NCBI RefSeq assembly: GCF_017676385.1
Contig: NZ_JAFFZN010000022.1
Span: forward strand, 62,001 to 126,000
Direction: 5' to 3'
Source: Streptomyces spirodelae
Lineage (GTDB): Bacteria; Actinomycetota; Actinomycetes; Streptomycetales; Streptomycetaceae
DNA: 64,000 nt
The notes under the pieces were generated by a model that saw only the letters and a list, made by a program, of their open reading frames with translations, was not told where the DNA came from and ran no database searches. Position 1 is the first letter of the stretch; the number at the start of each line of letters is the position of its first letter. The position numbers and the translations under genes are program-made. Below, one piece after another: positions 37,598 through 46,946 of the stretch.

Positions 37598-40107
37598 GCG
37601 CCCACCTCCTGCGGGTCTTCCTGGACGGCCGCGGTCGCGGGAGAGATCCGCACCACATCGCCGGGCAGTGCGCCGGTGTCCGCCTGGACGCCGGAGCCCA
37701 CCGAGTGGAGAGGCAGCCAGACGACGCGGTCGGGCATCTCGGTCACCTGGAGCGGCAGCCGCACCTCGCCCCGGGGGCCGCCGACGGCCAGCACATCGCC
37801 GTCCTTGACGCCGGCCTCGCCCGCCGTGGCGGCGGACAGCCGCGCCACCGCGGCGTGCCGGGTGCCGGCCAGTGCCTCGTCGCCCTCCTGGAGCCGGCCC
37901 AGGTCGAGCAGCAGCCGGTGCCCGGCCAGCACCGCCTCGCCCGCCTCCGGCTGCGGCACGGTACGCGCCGCCGGGACGGCCGGGGCCGTTCCGGAACCGC
38001 CGCGGCCGTGGCCCAGCCGGTCGATCTCGCCGCGCACCATACGGACGTCGGGCAGCCCGAGGTGCACATCGAGCGCGTCCGCCAGCATGTGCAGCACCCG
38101 GGTGTCGGGCTGGGCGTGGCGGCGTGTCATCTGGTCGGGCTTGAGCGCGGCCTCGAACGTCCGCAGTCTGCCCTCCCAGTTGAGGAAGGTGCCGGACTTC
38201 TCCGCCACCGCCGAGACGGGGAAGACCACATCGGCCAGTTCGGTCACCGCGCCGGGCCTCAGCTCCAGGCTGACCAGGAAGCCGACGGCCGCCAGCGCCT
38301 CGCGCGCCCGGACCGGGTCCGGCAGGTCGTCGATCTCGACCCCGCCGACGACCAGCGCGGCGAGCTCGCCCGCGGCGGCGGCCTCGATGATCTGGGAGGT
38401 GTCACGCCCGGGCAGCGCCGGGAGTTCGGCCACGCCCCAGGCGCGGGCGACCTCCGCACGCGCCTCGGCACTGGCCACAGGCCGCGCCCCGGGCAGCAGC
38501 CCAGGCAGACAGCCGGCCTCCACGGCACCCCGCTCGCCCGCGCGGCGCGGCACCCACACCAGCGAGGCGCCGGTCGCGGTCGCGGTCCGTACGGCAGCGG
38601 TCAACGCGCCCGGCACGGTGGCGAGCCGCTCGCCGACCAGGATCACCGAGCCCTCGCCGCGCAGCGCCTCGGCCGCCGCGGCACCGGTCTCGTCCAGCCC
38701 GACACCGCCCGCGAGCGCGTCCAGCCACTCGGTCTCGGTGCCGGGCGCGGCGGGCAGCAGCGTGCCGCCCGCCTTCTCCAGGCCGCGCGTCGCGTGGCTC
38801 GCCAACGAGAAGGTGCGCTGCCCGTGGTTGCGCCAGCCCTTGCGCAGCCGCAGGAAGACGCCGGGCGCCTCCTCCTCGGCTTCGAGCCCGGCCAGCAGTA
38901 CGGCGGGCGCGGCCTCCACCGCCGCGTAGGTGACTCCGGTGGAGTCCAGGTCGCGGCCGTGGCCCGCCACCTGGGAGGTGAGGAAGTCGGCTTCCTCGGC
39001 CGAGTGCTGCCGGGCACGGAAGTCGATGTCGTTGGTGCGCAGCGCGACCCGTGCGAACTTGGCGTACGCGTAGGCGTCCTCGACGGTGACCCGGCCGCCG
39101 GTCAGCACCCCGGCCCGGCCGGGGGCCGTGGCCAGGCCACGCGCGGCGGCTTCCAGCGCCTCGGGCCAGCTCGCGGGGGCGAGCTCGCCGTCCTCGCCGC
39201 GGACCAGCGGGGTGTGCAGCCGGTCGGGCCGCTGCGCGTAGCGGAACGCGAAGCGGCCCTTGTCGCACAGCCACTCCTCGTTGACCTCGGGGTCGTTCTC
39301 GGCCAGCCGCCGCATCACCTTGCCGCGCCGGTGGTCGTGCCTGAGCGAGCAGCCACCGGAGCAGTGCTCGCAGACGCCTGGTGAGGAGACCAGGTCGAAG
39401 GGGCGGGAGCGGAACCGGTAGGCGGCCGAGGTGAGCGCGCCGACCGGGCAGATCTGGATGGTGTTGCCCGAGAAGTACGACTGGAAGGGCTGGTCCTCGC
39501 CGGTGCCGACCTGCTGCAGCGCACCCCGTTCCAGCAGCTCGATCATCGGGTCGCCCGCGATCTGGTTGGAGAAGCGGGTGCAGCGCGCGCACAGCACACA
39601 GCGTTCCCGGTCCAGCAGCACCTGGGTGGAGACGGCGACCGGCTTCGCGAAGGTGCGCTTCCTGCCCTCGAACCGGGACTCGGCGTCGCCGTGCGACATG
39701 GCCTGGTTCTGCAGCGGGCACTCGCCGCCCTTGTCGCAGACGGGGCAGTCCAGCGGGTGGTTGATGAGCAGCAGCTCCATCACGCCGCGCTGCGCCTTGC
39801 TCGCCACCTGGGAGGTGAGGTGGGTCTTGACGACCATGCCGTCGGTGCACTGGATGGTGCAGGACGCCATCGGCTTGCGCTGGCCCTCCACCTCGACGAT
39901 GCACTGCCGGCAGGCACCGGCCGGGTCGAGCAGCGGGTGGTCGCAGAAGCGCGGGATCTCGATGCCGAGCTGCTCGGCCGCACGGATGACCAGCGTGCCC
40001 TTGGGGACGGAGATCTGGGTGCCGTCGATGGTCAGCGACACCAGGTCCTCGGGCGGCGGGGCAACCTCCCCTCCTCCTTGGGAGGTGCCAGCAGTGGTGA
40101 CGGTCAC
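37594..40107 (-). CDS. nuoG: NADH-quinone oxidoreductase subunit G
   Basis: An 837-residue large peripheral subunit. The N-terminal [2Fe-2S] domain has Cys in RFCDHPLLDPAGACRQC. The next clusters are held by HPLDCPVCDKGGECPLQ and RCVLCARCTRFS. CEHCSGGCSLRHD with a later Cys in WLCDKGRF supplies the ligands of the off-path N7 cluster, which many complexes lack. The C-terminal molybdopterin-like domain carries no catalytic role in complex I. The GTG at 40105-40107 (VTVTTAGTSQ) overlaps nuoF by 4 bases. Confidence 0.95.
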   Translation of the reverse strand: MTVTTAGTSQGGGEVAPPPEDLVSLTIDGTQISVPKGTLVIRAAEQLGIEIPRFCDHPLLDPAGACRQCIVEVEGQRKPMASCTIQCTDGMVVKTHLTSQVASKAQRGVMELLLINHPLDCPVCDKGGECPLQNQAMSHGDAESRFEGRKRTFAKPVAVSTQVLLDRERCVLCARCTRFSNQIAGDPMIELLERGALQQVGTGEDQPFQSYFSGNTIQICPVGALTSAAYRFRSRPFDLVSSPGVCEHCSGGCSLRHDHRRGKVMRRLAENDPEVNEEWLCDKGRFAFRYAQRPDRLHTPLVRGEDGELAPASWPEALEAAARGLATAPGRAGVLTGGRVTVEDAYAYAKFARVALRTNDIDFRARQHSAEEADFLTSQVAGHGRDLDSTGVTYAAVEAAPAVLLAGLEAEEEAPGVFLRLRKGWRNHGQRTFSLASHATRGLEKAGGTLLPAAPGTETEWLDALAGGVGLDETGAAAAEALRGEGSVILVGERLATVPGALTAAVRTATATGASLVWVPRRAGERGAVEAGCLPGLLPGARPVASAEARAEVARAWGVAELPALPGRDTSQIIEAAAAGELAALVVGGVEIDDLPDPVRAREALAAVGFLVSLELRPGAVTELADVVFPVSAVAEKSGTFLNWEGRLRTFEAALKPDQMTRRHAQPDTRVLHMLADALDVHLGLPDVRMVRGEIDRLGHGRGGSGTAPAVPAARTVPQPEAGEAVLAGHRLLLDLGRLQEGDEALAGTRHAAVARLSAATAGEAGVKDGDVLAVGGPRGEVRLPLQVTEMPDRVVWLPLHSVGSGVQADTGALPGDVVRISPATAAVQEDPQEVGA

Positions 40108-41507
40108 GCGTTCACCTCCAGGTGAGCGGAGTTGGGTCCATCAGCCCACGCGGTGGACTTCTCTGGGTCGAAGGGACAGCCGCGGCCCGCGAGATGGGCT
40201 TCGTACTCGTCGCGGAAGTACTTGAGCGAGGAGAAGATCGGGGACGCGGCGCCGTCACCGAGTGCGCAGAAGGACTTGCCGTTGATGTTGTCGGCGATGT
40301 CGGCGATCTTGTCCAGGTCGGCGGAGGTCGCCTTCCCGGCCTCGATGTCCCTCATCAGCTGGACGAGCCAGTAGGTGCCCTCGCGGCAGGGGGTGCACTT
40401 GCCGCAGGACTCGTGCGCGTAGAACTCGGTCCAGCGGGTGACGGCCCGCACCACACAGGTCGTCTCGTCGAAGCACTGGAGAGCCTTGGTGCCGAGCATG
40501 GAGCCGGCGTTGCCGACCCCTTCGTAGTCGAGGGGGACGTCCAGGTGCTCGTCGGTGAGCAGCGGAGTGGAGGAGCCCCCCGGGGTCCAGAACTTCAGCC
40601 GGTGTCCTGGCCGCATGCCGCCGCTCATGTCGAGGAGCTGGCGCAGCGTGATGCCCAGCGGTGCCTCGTACTGGCCGGGGCGTGCCACGTGGCCGCTGAG
40701 CGAGTAGAGCGTGAAGCCGGGTGACTTGTCGCTGCCCAGGGCCAGCGAGCGGAACCAGTCCTTGCCCTTGTCGACGAGGGCGGGAACCGAGGCGATGGAC
40801 TCGACGTTGTTCACCACCGTGGGGCACGCGTACAGACCGGCGACGGCCGGGAAGGGCGGCCGCAGCCGGGGCTGGCCGCGGCGTCCTTCGAGCGAGTCGA
40901 GGAGCGCCGTCTCCTCGCCGCAGATGTAGGCGCCGGCGCCCGCGTGCACGGTGAGCTCCAGGCCCTTGCCGGGCCCGAGCGCGTCAGGCCCGAGGTAGCC
41001 CGCCTCGTACGCCTCGCGCACGGCCAGGTGGAGGCGGCGCAGCACGGGCACGACCTCGCCGCGCAGATAGATGAAGGCGTGGCTGGAGCGGATCGCATGG
41101 CAGGCGATCACGATGCCCTCGATGAGGGAGTGCGGGTTGGCGAAGAGGAGGGGGATGTCCTTGCAGGTGCCGGGCTCCGATTCGTCGGCGTTGACGACGA
41201 GATAGTGCGGCTTGCCGTCGCCCTGCGGGATGAACTGCCACTTCATCCCGGTGGGGAAGCCGGCGCCGCCCCGGCCGCGCAGGCCCGCGTCCTTGACGTA
41301 GGCGATCAGGTCGTCGGGGTCCATGGCCAGCGCCTTGCCCAGCGCCCGGTAGCCGCCGTGCCGCCGGTAGCCGGCCAGCGTGTAGGAGTCGGGCTCGTCC
41401 CAGTGCGCGGACAATACGGGGCTCAGCAGCTTCTGCGGATCGGTGGCGCCTCCCGCCGGGTGCGGGGAGGTCTCGTCCTGTCCGCCGTCGTGTGTCACCG
41501 TCGTCAC
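40104..41507 (-). CDS. nuoF: NADH-quinone oxidoreductase subunit F
   Basis: A 467-residue NADH-binding subunit. FMN and NADH sites are marked by LRGRGGAGFPTGMKW and GAGAYICGEETALLDSLEG, and the N3 [4Fe-4S] cluster by SCGKCTPCREG with the fourth Cys in SFCALGDGA. Start at GTG 41505-41507 (VTTVTHDGGQ), overlapping the nuoE stop by 4 bases; the upstream part of the frame lies inside nuoE and is not protein-like. Its presence makes this operon, unlike nuo2, able to oxidise NADH. Confidence 0.95.
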   Translation of the reverse strand: MTTVTHDGGQDETSPHPAGGATDPQKLLSPVLSAHWDEPDSYTLAGYRRHGGYRALGKALAMDPDDLIAYVKDAGLRGRGGAGFPTGMKWQFIPQGDGKPHYLVVNADESEPGTCKDIPLLFANPHSLIEGIVIACHAIRSSHAFIYLRGEVVPVLRRLHLAVREAYEAGYLGPDALGPGKGLELTVHAGAGAYICGEETALLDSLEGRRGQPRLRPPFPAVAGLYACPTVVNNVESIASVPALVDKGKDWFRSLALGSDKSPGFTLYSLSGHVARPGQYEAPLGITLRQLLDMSGGMRPGHRLKFWTPGGSSTPLLTDEHLDVPLDYEGVGNAGSMLGTKALQCFDETTCVVRAVTRWTEFYAHESCGKCTPCREGTYWLVQLMRDIEAGKATSADLDKIADIADNINGKSFCALGDGAASPIFSSLKYFRDEYEAHLAGRGCPFDPEKSTAWADGPNSAHLEVNA

Positions 41508-42234
41508 TTCCCCTCCTCGTCGGATGCCGCTCCGCGCGGGGCGACGACGCCGGGGGTGGACTCCCCCTTGGCCAGTCGCAGCCCGGCCAGCGAGGCGGGA
41601 CCTGCGCTGCCGGACGCGTCCACCGCGTCGGGCCGCTCGTCGGGGAAGCCCGCCAGCAACCGCGCGGTCTGCTTGAAGGTGCACAGCGGCGCACCACGGG
41701 TGGGGGCGACCTCGCGGCCCGCGCGCAGGTCGTCGACGAGGGCGCGGGCGCTGTCGGGGGTCTGGTTGTCGAAGAACTCCCAGTTGACCATCACGACCGG
41801 TGCGAAGTCGCAGGCCGCGTTGCACTCGACGTGTTCGAGGGTGATCTTGCCGTCCTCGGTGGTCTCCCCGTCGCCGACGCCCAGGTGTTCGCGCAGCGAG
41901 GCGTAGATGGCGTCGCCACCCATCACCGCGCACAGCGTGTTGGTGCACACCCCCACCTGGTAGTCGCCCGAAGCCTTGCGGCGGTACATGGAGTAGAAGG
42001 TGGCCACGGCGTTGACCTCGGCCGTGGTCAGCTCCAGCATCTCCGCGCAGAACCGCTGCCCGGTGCGGGTCACGTGGCCCTCCTCGGACTGCACCAGGTG
42101 CAGCAGCGGCAGCAGCGCCGACCGGCTGCCCGGGTAGCGGGCGATGATCTCGCGCGCGTCCGCCTCCAGCCGCTCGCGTACCTCGGCGGGGTAGTCGGGC
42201 GCGGGCATCTCGGGGATGCCCATCTCGACGTTCG

Positions 42235-42238
<4 letters not shown>
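41504..42238 (-). CDS. nuoE: NADH-quinone oxidoreductase subunit E
   Basis: A 244-residue thioredoxin-fold subunit with the N1a [2Fe-2S] cluster bound by GVCTNTLC (C-x4-C) and VECNAAC (C-x3-C). The C-terminal 50 residues are an Ala/Pro/Gly-rich tail. The start is GTG 42236-42238 (VTNVEMGIPE), overlapping the nuoD stop by 4 bases. Confidence 0.94.
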
Positions 42239-43566
<1,328 letters not shown>

Positions 43567-44364
43567 TTAGGTGTACGACCTCCGCTGGTCAGGAGCGGGA
43601 ATCTGGGCGCCCTTGTACTCGACGGGAATACCGCCGAGCGGATAGTCCTTGCGCTGCGGAAAGCCCTGCCAGTCGTCCGGCATTATGATCCGCGTCAGCG
43701 CCGGGTGACCGTCGAAGATCAGCCCGAAGAAGTCGTATGTCTCGCGCTCGTGCCAGTCGTTCGTCGGATAGATGTCGACGATCGAGGGCACGTGCGGGTC
43801 CGCGTCGGGCGCGCTGACCTCCATGCGGATCAGCCGGTTGTGGGTGATCGAGCGCAGGTGGTAGACGGCGTGCAGCTCGCGCCCCTTGTCGCCCGGGTAG
43901 TGGACGCCGCTCACCCCGGTGCACAGCTCGAAGCGGAGCGCGGGGTCGTCGCGCAGGGTGCGGGCCACGGTGGGCAGCTGCTCGCGGGCGATGTGGAAGG
44001 TCAGCTCACCGCGGTCGACCACCGTGCGCTCGATGACCTGGTCGGGGTCGAGGCCCTGCTCCTCCAGCGCGCCTTCGAGCTCGTCGGCCACCTCGTCGAA
44101 GGGCCCATATGCGGCTCCGCCGCGTGGTCCGCCGTACGGGCGGGGCGTCGCACCGGGCAGCCGTACGGTGCGCACCAGGCCGCCGTAGCCGGAGGTGTCG
44201 CCGCCGTTGCGGGCGCCGAACATGCCGCGCCGGACGTCGATGACCTCACCCGGGTCCCCCTGCGGTACGGGCAGGGACTCCTCACCCCGCTGGGTGGGGT
44301 CGTTCTCGTTGGGGCCCTTGGGACGCGGCGAGTCCTTGGGACCGTTCCCATTCGATGTACTCAT
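43567..44364 (-). CDS. nuoC: NADH-quinone oxidoreductase subunit C
   Basis: A 265-residue protein. About 85 residues of low-complexity N-terminus (Gly/Pro/Asn-rich) precede the 30-kDa domain, which ends in NDWHERETYDFFGLIFDGHP and FPQRKDYPLGG. The start is ATG 44362-44364 (MSTSNGNGPK), overlapping nuoB by 4 bases; upstream the frame continues inside nuoB without sense. This copy has the extra region at its N-terminus, whereas NuoC2 has it at its C-terminus. Confidence 0.94.
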   Translation of the reverse strand: MSTSNGNGPKDSPRPKGPNENDPTQRGEESLPVPQGDPGEVIDVRRGMFGARNGGDTSGYGGLVRTVRLPGATPRPYGGPRGGAAYGPFDEVADELEGALEEQGLDPDQVIERTVVDRGELTFHIAREQLPTVARTLRDDPALRFELCTGVSGVHYPGDKGRELHAVYHLRSITHNRLIRMEVSAPDADPHVPSIVDIYPTNDWHERETYDFFGLIFDGHPALTRIIMPDDWQGFPQRKDYPLGGIPVEYKGAQIPAPDQRRSYT

Positions 44365-44915
44365 CGCAGCAGCCCCTTCATCTCGATCGTCGGCACGGCC
44401 TTCATGGCCGCCTCCTCCGCCTCGCGGGCCGCTTCCTTCTGATTGACGCCGAGCTTCGTATTCAGGATCTTCTCGTGCAGTTTGAGAATGGCGTCCAGCA
44501 ACATCTCGGGCCGCGGCGGGCAGCCGGGCAGGTAAATATCGACCGGAACGACGTGGTCGACGCCCTGCACAATGGCGTAGTTGTTGAACATTCCGCCGGA
44601 AGAGGCACACACACCCATGGAGATGACCCATTTGGGGTTCGGCATCTGGTCGTACACCTGCCGCAGCACCGGCGCCATCTTCTGGCTCACCCGGCCCGCC
44701 ACGATCATCAGGTCGGCCTGGCGCGGTGAACCGCGGAAGACCTCCATGCCGAACCGAGCGAGGTCGTAACGGCCCGCGCCGGTCGTCATCATCTCGATGG
44801 CGCAGCAGGCGAGCCCGAACGTCGCCGGGAACATGGATGATTTACGCGCCGCGCCTGCCATCTTCTCAACAGTCGTGAGCAGAAAACCGCTCGGCAGTTT
44901 CTCTTCAAGTCCCAT
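44361..44915 (-). CDS. nuoB: NADH-quinone oxidoreductase subunit B
   Basis: A 184-residue PSST-type subunit. The N2 cluster ligands are GLACCAIEMM, GVCASSGG and PGCPPRPE, all in standard places. The ATG at 44913-44915 begins MGLEEKLPSG, 14 bases after the nuoA stop. Normal length with a short charged tail. Confidence 0.96.
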   Translation of the reverse strand: MGLEEKLPSGFLLTTVEKMAGAARKSSMFPATFGLACCAIEMMTTGAGRYDLARFGMEVFRGSPRQADLMIVAGRVSQKMAPVLRQVYDQMPNPKWVISMGVCASSGGMFNNYAIVQGVDHVVPVDIYLPGCPPRPEMLLDAILKLHEKILNTKLGVNQKEAAREAEEAAMKAVPTIEMKGLLR

Positions 44916-44929
44916 TGCTTATCCTGCCC

Positions 44930-45289
44930 CTAGTCCCATTCCAGGCCGCCGCGCCGCCAGTCGTAGGCGTACGCGATACCGATGAGGGCGACGAAGACCA
45001 GCATTTCGACGAGCCCGAACATCCCGAGTGAGTCGAAATGGACGGCCCACGGGTAGAGGAAGACGATTTCGATGTCGAAGATGATGAAGAGCATCGCCGT
45101 CAGGTAGTACTTCACCGGGAATCGGCCGCCTCCGGCCGGCTGCGGCGTGGGCTCGATGCCGCACTCGTACGCCTCCAGCTTTGCCCGGTTGTAGCGCTTG
45201 GGGCCGACGATCGAGGCCACGACCACGGAGAAGACCGTGAACGCGGCCGCGATCGCTCCCAGTACGAGGATTGGTGTGTAGACGTTCAC
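44930..45289 (-). CDS. nuoA: NADH-quinone oxidoreductase subunit A
   Basis: A 119-residue, three-helix subunit, first gene of the operon. It shows KLEAYECGIEPTPQPAGGG and the acidic helix FIIFDIEIVFLYPW. The GTG at 45287-45289 (VNVYTPILVL) is preceded by GGAGACGGGAGCG. A Rex-type operator centred 90 bases upstream gives redox control of the whole operon. Confidence 0.96.
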   Translation of the reverse strand: MNVYTPILVLGAIAAAFTVFSVVVASIVGPKRYNRAKLEAYECGIEPTPQPAGGGRFPVKYYLTAMLFIIFDIEIVFLYPWAVHFDSLGMFGLVEMLVFVALIGIAYAYDWRRGGLEWD

Positions 45290-45370
45290 CGCTCCCGTCT
45301 CCTTCCAGGCGTCGACTCTGACTGCCGGCAGACCGCTGGGCCGCTGCGCACCCCCACGAAGATCGCTCCT

Positions 45371-45409
45371 ATGTGAGGCAGTTCACAAGCCCTGTTCGCA
45401 GGCATCTTA
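45371..45409 (-). promoter_or_regulatory. Rex (ROP) operator and probable promoter of nuoA-N
   Basis: ATGTGAG-GCAG-TTCACAA (45371-45388) matches the Rex consensus TTGTGAA-N4-TTCACAA at 12 of 14 arm positions, with one arm perfect. On the nuo strand a -10-like TAAGAT (complement of 45404-45409) lies about 15 bases upstream of it, so a bound Rex would sit over the transcription start. Rex is the actinobacterial NADH/NAD+ sensing repressor, and nuo is among its known targets in S. coelicolor. The -35 box is weak. Confidence 0.72.
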
Positions 45410-45931
45410 AGCCCGCCCCTCTGTGATCTGCGACACGGGGGCCGACAACGAGTTTGTGATCTCCACCACCTGATGGCCAATCATCCGATCAGATGGGCGG
45501 CAATCTACATACGCAAAGCCCCCGAATGGTCACCTGAGGTGACATTCGACCGTGCTCACAGCCGTTGGAGACGGGTCGCTGTACCAAGCACGGGGGTGCA
45601 GAGGCAAATTCGCGATGGACGGTTTCACCTGCTATGCGCGAACCACTGGAGATCGTGCGCTCGTGAAGCCCGGCACAAGCACCGAGACCCCCGCGCGACC
45701 CCGCCGAGTCCGGCCCGTTACCGAGCAGGATGGGCGATAGGGGGCCAACGTCCGCTTTGCACGAAGAGTTGAGATGGGTTGAGTTCGCGGGTCCGCGAGA
45801 AATGTGAGCTGCGCCACGCCCATTATCGGCAGCCGCTGCCTTCTTTGCGCTCACCTTTTCTCCGTGGTAAGCGGAGCAGGTATTCCGGCAATGCGGACAA
45901 CTCCGTGGTCACGGCCCCGTAGTTGGGCAAT
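45410..45931. other. Long noncoding divergent region, nothing further recognised
   Basis: Between the nuoA promoter and the NlpC/P60 promoter lie more than 500 bases of lower GC than the surroundings. Short open frames (one of 99 codons at 45473-45772) have no recognisable similarity, no good ribosome site and biased composition. I see no tRNA-like or riboswitch consensus here. Confidence 0.5.
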
Positions 45932-45988
45932 GATCACGTCGGGGAAGCCGCCCCGGGCAACGCCCGTAGGGCTCAAGTGGCCGTGATC
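45932..45988. repeat. Structured palindromic element upstream of the NlpC/P60 gene
   Basis: GATCACG (45932-45938) pairs with CGTGATC (45982-45988). Enclosed are two small hairpins, GGGG/CCCC (45941-45944 with 45951-45954) and GGGC/GCCC (45955-45958 with 45962-45965, loop AAC). As RNA this would form a three-way junction. It lies upstream of the promoter I infer at 46017-46046, so it is either a DNA site or part of a separate or longer transcript. Confidence 0.4.
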
Positions 45989-46016
45989 GCGGCGACTGTG
46001 GCGCATCGCACGATTG

Positions 46017-46046
46017 TTGAGACAAGGGATTGGAGCCTGCTAGGCA
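46017..46046 (+). promoter_or_regulatory. Promoter of the NlpC/P60 gene, predicted leaderless
   Basis: TTGAGA (46017-46022), an 18-base spacer, and TAGGCA (46041-46046) preceded by TGC. The ATG starts only 8 bases after the -10 box, so the transcript would begin at or next to the A of the start codon. This agrees with the absence of any ribosome-binding sequence. Confidence 0.5.
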
Positions 46047-46053
46047 TTCCTTC

Positions 46054-46857
46054 ATGTCCCCGAAAGCTCAGATTCCCAGCCACCGAAAGCCCCGCTCCAG
46101 CAAGATGAATACGGCGCTGCGTGCGGGTATGACGGGCGGCGTCATGGGCACCATTGCCCTCACCGCGGCGGCGGCGCCGGCCCAGGCGGCCGACAAGAAC
46201 GCACCGGCCGAGACAGTGGAGATGCCCACCCTCTCCACGGCCGACACCACCACGCTCGCGGCCGAGTCCCTGCGCGAGTCCGCCCAGCAGTACAGCCTCC
46301 AGCAGGCCCAGGACCACGCGGCCACCGAAGCCAAGAAGCAGGCCAAGGAGAACAAGCAGAAGGCCGAGGCCGAGGCCAAGCGCAAGGCCGAGGCCAAGCG
46401 CAAGGCGGCGGCCGCCCGTGAGGCGGCTCAGCAGGCGAAGGAGCGCGCCTCCCGCTCCACCGACCGCGCCTCCCTCTCCACCAAGGCCACCGCGCCGCAG
46501 GGCGGCAATGTGGCCACCCTTCTCAGCTTCCTGCGGGCCCAGGTCGGCAAGTCCTACGTCCTGGGCGCCACCGGCCCCTCGGCCTACGACTGCTCGGGGC
46601 TGACCCAGGCGGCCTTCAAGCAGATCGGCGTCAACCTGCCGCGCACCTCGCAGCCGCAGTCCACGGCCGGCACCCCCGTCTCCCTGAGCAACCTCCAGCC
46701 GGGCGACATCCTCTACTGGGGCAGCGCGGGCAACGCCTACCACGTGGCCGTCTACGTCGGCGGCGGCAAGTTCATCGGCGCCCAGAACTCCTCCACCGGC
46801 ATCGTGGAGCGCCCGCTGAGCTACGACCAGCCCACCGGCGCGGTCCGGGTGCTCTGA
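46054..46857 (+). CDS. Secreted C40 (NlpC/P60) peptidoglycan endopeptidase
   Basis: A 267-residue exported cell-wall hydrolase. The signal peptide runs to about residue 46 (TAAAAPAQAAD). An Ala/Glu/Lys/Gln-rich coiled coil occupies about 70-130. The NlpC/P60 domain (about 150-267) has the catalytic Cys180 in AYDCSGLTQ and His230 in NAYHVAVYVGGG. It should cleave D-Glu-meso-DAP type bonds in stem peptides. The start ATG 46054 has no Shine-Dalgarno and is probably leaderless; an internal ATG at 46105 would shorten the long signal n-region. It is divergent from the nuo operon, as I recall for its S. coelicolor counterpart. Confidence 0.9.
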   Translation: MSPKAQIPSHRKPRSSKMNTALRAGMTGGVMGTIALTAAAAPAQAADKNAPAETVEMPTLSTADTTTLAAESLRESAQQYSLQQAQDHAATEAKKQAKENKQKAEAEAKRKAEAKRKAAAAREAAQQAKERASRSTDRASLSTKATAPQGGNVATLLSFLRAQVGKSYVLGATGPSAYDCSGLTQAAFKQIGVNLPRTSQPQSTAGTPVSLSNLQPGDILYWGSAGNAYHVAVYVGGGKFIGAQNSSTGIVERPLSYDQPTGAVRVL

Positions 46858-46890
46858 GCCCGAGTGCTCTGAGCGCGAGCCGTACAACAG

Positions 46891-46919
46891 GAAGGGCCCC
46901 GCCTCCGGCGGGGCCCTTC
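46891..46919. terminator. Bidirectional terminator between NlpC/P60 and the MenJ-like gene
   Basis: The perfect 13-base arms GAAGGGCCCCGCC (46891-46903) and GGCGGGGCCCTTC (46907-46919) enclose TCC. A T-rich stretch follows on the plus strand. It separates convergent genes. Confidence 0.88.
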
Positions 46920-46946
46920 TGGTGTCACGGGCGTCGGGCCCCGCCG

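Noticed and set aside
40104..41948. Longer NuoF reading from 41948.
   Set aside because: The first 147 codons lie within nuoE in another frame and have shadow composition; GTG 41507 overlaps the nuoE stop by 4 bases as in the rest of the operon.
45473..45772. 99-codon open frame in the nuoA/NlpC spacer.
   Set aside because: No recognisable domain, no ribosome site and atypical composition.
45800..46053. A c-di-AMP (ydaO) riboswitch before the NlpC/P60 gene.
   Set aside because: The conserved blocks I know for this riboswitch (such as the GACAGCT region) are absent, and the promoter appears to lie downstream of the structured element.
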